In this document: positions 4,023 through 5,158 of the stretch, piece after piece
How the letters are laid out: each line of letters starts with the position of its first letter
Position numbering within the stretch: position 1 is the first letter of the stretch
Assembly (NCBI GenBank): GCA_045118075.1
Contig: JBGUOI010000193.1
Location: 1-5,158, forward strand
Direction: 5' to 3'
From: Merdiplasma sp045118075
Lineage (GTDB): Bacteria > Bacillota > Clostridia > Lachnospirales > Lachnospiraceae
Length of the DNA: 5,158 nucleotides
Position numbers and translations under genes: made by a program
The notes under the pieces: generated by a model
The model's input: the letters and a program-made list of their open reading frames with translations, nothing else
Told to the model about the DNA's origin: nothing
Databases searched by the model: none

Positions 4023-5132
4023 ATGGCTTCGATTGAAATTATAACGAATGCCTGGCCTGTACGGGATGTGCTCCCCTTGCTCCTATTCGACCGCAGCGCG
4101 AAGAAGAATATAATATTCGCTACCGAAAGCTATGCGGATCGCGGCGAAGGCTACGGGGCAAAAATCCAGATTACAGAACAGGTATTAAATATTGACGGGG
4201 GATGCATCATCCAGCCCCGCGTCCTGAAGGATTCCGACGAACAGCTTCTGCGGACCCGGAGAAAGGCGGAGGTGTTTACGCCCGCGTGGGTGTGCTGCCT
4301 GATGAATAACCACATAGACGAAGTATGGTTCGGCAGGCCGGATGTATTCGGAACACTGAACGGACAGGAATGGACGCCGGCGGAAGATCCTGTACTGATG
4401 CCAAAGCGGAGACGATGGCAGGCTTACATCGACTCCCGGCGATTGGAGATCACCTGCGGCGAGGCTCCGTATCTTGTCAGCCGTTACGACATGGCGACCG
4501 GTGAGATCATTCCTATCAACGAGCGGATCGGCATTCTGGACCGGAAGCTGCGGATCGTGAATGAGAACGCACAGACAGAGGAAGAATGGCTCAAGTGGGC
4601 ACAGAGGGCGTTTCAGTCTGTATATGGCTACGAATATCAGGGTGACAACCTGCTGATAGCCCGGATCAATCTGCTGCTGACATACATCGACTACATACAG
4701 GATCGATGGGATAGGAAACCGACGGACAAGGAGCTTAATGAGATCGCCAAAATCATCAGCTGGAACATCTGGCAGATGGACGGCCTGAAAGGTTCCATAC
4801 CGCTGGGAGCGCTGTACGAGGAGTATCACCAGATGACCATCTTCGATATATTCGGAATGGACGATGGCTCTGGAGACGAAGGATCGGAAGAATACATTCC
4901 CTGCCGCATCTATGACTGGCGGGGGCAGAATAAGAGCGTGGAGTTTAACGCATTTCGGGAAGGGAGAAATGGCAGCATGAAGTTCGATTTTATTATAGGG
5001 AACCTCCATTTCGATACGGGGCGGAAAGGGACAGATCGAAATGGAGGGTCAGGCGGGGAACGGCAGCCGGGGCTCCGAACATCTGGACACCGTGTCCAGA
5101 TGTGCCGCCCGGATAGAAAAACGTCCGCATAG
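4023..5132 (+). CDS. Eco57I-type DNA methyltransferase (restriction endonuclease subunit M), N-terminal part; reading frame lost in motif IV
   Basis: The first 327 residues match a family of adenine-specific DNA methyltransferases (Eco57I-type, often annotated restriction endonuclease subunit M). Visible are IEIITNAWPVRDVLPLLLFD (4-23), the KAEVFTPAWVCCLMNN segment (81-96) typical of the FTP motif, LEITCGEAPYLVSRYD (141-156) as the SAM-binding motif I variant, the LLDRKL-like GILDRKLRIVNEN (170-182), the strongly conserved IISWNIWQMDGLKG (244-257), and MKFDFIIGN (319-327). The last should continue as PPY or PPF, the catalytic NPPY/F motif, but the frame reads LHF and then 39 residues of Gly/Arg-rich sequence unlike the family, ending at TAG 5130-5132. 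Adding one C at 5003 would restore NPPF. Family members continue for several hundred residues beyond this point, so the product as read is inactive. The start ATG follows AAAGGAG at 4003-4009 with a rather long 13-nt gap. Confidence 0.8.
   Translation: MASIEIITNAWPVRDVLPLLLFDRSAKKNIIFATESYADRGEGYGAKIQITEQVLNIDGGCIIQPRVLKDSDEQLLRTRRKAEVFTPAWVCCLMNNHIDEVWFGRPDVFGTLNGQEWTPAEDPVLMPKRRRWQAYIDSRRLEITCGEAPYLVSRYDMATGEIIPINERIGILDRKLRIVNENAQTEEEWLKWAQRAFQSVYGYEYQGDNLLIARINLLLTYIDYIQDRWDRKPTDKELNEIAKIISWNIWQMDGLKGSIPLGALYEEYHQMTIFDIFGMDDGSGDEGSEEYIPCRIYDWRGQNKSVEFNAFREGRNGSMKFDFIIGNLHFDTGRKGTDRNGGSGGERQPGLRTSGHRVQMCRPDRKTSA
5003..5047 (+). repeat. 13-bp perfect inverted repeat at the methyltransferase break point
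   Basis: CCTCCATTTCGAT (5003-5015) is the exact reverse complement of ATCGAAATGGAGG (5035-5047), with a 19-nt loop. The left arm begins at the last base of the Asn codon of motif IV, exactly where homology to the methyltransferase ends. This points to an inserted or rearranged element rather than a random sequencing slip, but a single-base deletion cannot be excluded. Confidence 0.7.
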
Positions 5133-5158
5133 CGCAAGGCTACACGGACGTGTCGGGG
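5079..5158 (+). other. GC-rich hairpin cluster, possible 5' end of a group II intron or other structured RNA
   Basis: Arms ACATCTGGACAC (5079-5090) and GTGTCCAGATGT (5092-5103) form a perfect 12-bp inverted repeat with a single central base. Next, ACGTCCG (5121-5127) pairs with CGGACGT (5145-5151), enclosing TAGC (5130-5133) with GCTA (5139-5142); CCCG (5108-5111) can pair with CGGG (5154-5157) outside them. GTGCCGCCCGGATAG (5102-5116) resembles the start of group II introns (Ll.LtrB begins GTGCGCCCAGATAG). The window ends before domains V or a reverse transcriptase could be seen, so the assignment is tentative. Confidence 0.35.

Noticed and set aside
4185..5009. Long 274-codon open frame on the minus strand
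   Set aside because: It lies antisense to a well-matched methyltransferase, has no recognisable domain and no ribosome site, and reads like a shadow of the + strand gene.
5079..5103. The 25-bp palindrome as a simple terminator of the methyltransferase
   Set aside because: No T-run follows on either strand, the loop is a single base, and it lies upstream of the in-frame stop at 5130.

Overview
The window looks like accessory DNA from a Clostridia-type Firmicute (Lachnospiraceae or Ruminococcaceae style). The evidence is strong AAGGAG-type ribosome sites, moderate GC, tightly packed same-strand genes, and gene families typical of integrative or mobilizable elements: TnpV, an XRE regulator with an ImmA/IrrE protease, DUF4417, a small ribbon-helix-helix protein and an Eco57I-type methyltransferase. 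All convincing genes are on the + strand. No rRNA, tRNA, CRISPR array or complete transposase is visible.

Layout. (1) 2-118 is the end of a gene entering from the left, possibly a mobilization protein. It is followed by a hairpin-rich gap (119-231) and tnpV (247-627), which ends at a hairpin terminator (677-709). (2) A promoter overlapped by an inverted repeat (747-787) drives an XRE repressor (830-1192), which overlaps an ImmA/IrrE metalloprotease (1189-1704). This is the classic repressor/anti-repressor switch of mobile elements. (3) 1705-2047 is a non-coding stretch of about 340 bp holding a series of hairpins. Two are homologous units with a shared 19-nt core and closing stems in which one base pair differs by a compensatory change. 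This is the most unusual signal in the window. (4) A compact three-gene operon follows: DUF4417 (2048-2707), a 126-aa protein resembling the end domain of polymorphic toxins (2709-3089), and an unrecognised 187-aa partner that could be its immunity protein (3091-3654). It is closed by a strong terminator (3671-3713). (5) An extended -10 promoter drives a ribbon-helix-helix regulator (3812-4012) and a DNA methyltransferase that starts at 4023.

The methyltransferase matches its family up to the Asn of the catalytic NPPY/F motif (nt 5003) and then loses it. The break falls on the first base of a 13-bp perfect inverted repeat. The remaining 155 bp are GC-rich and full of hairpins, and may include the 5' end of a group II intron or another structured RNA. 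The gene is therefore probably frameshifted or interrupted.

Together the genes suggest a module with mobility and immunity control (TnpV, XRE/ImmA) followed by cargo: a possible toxin/immunity or defence operon, and a modification gene under a small DNA-binding protein. Family assignments rest on recalled motifs, not on database searches.
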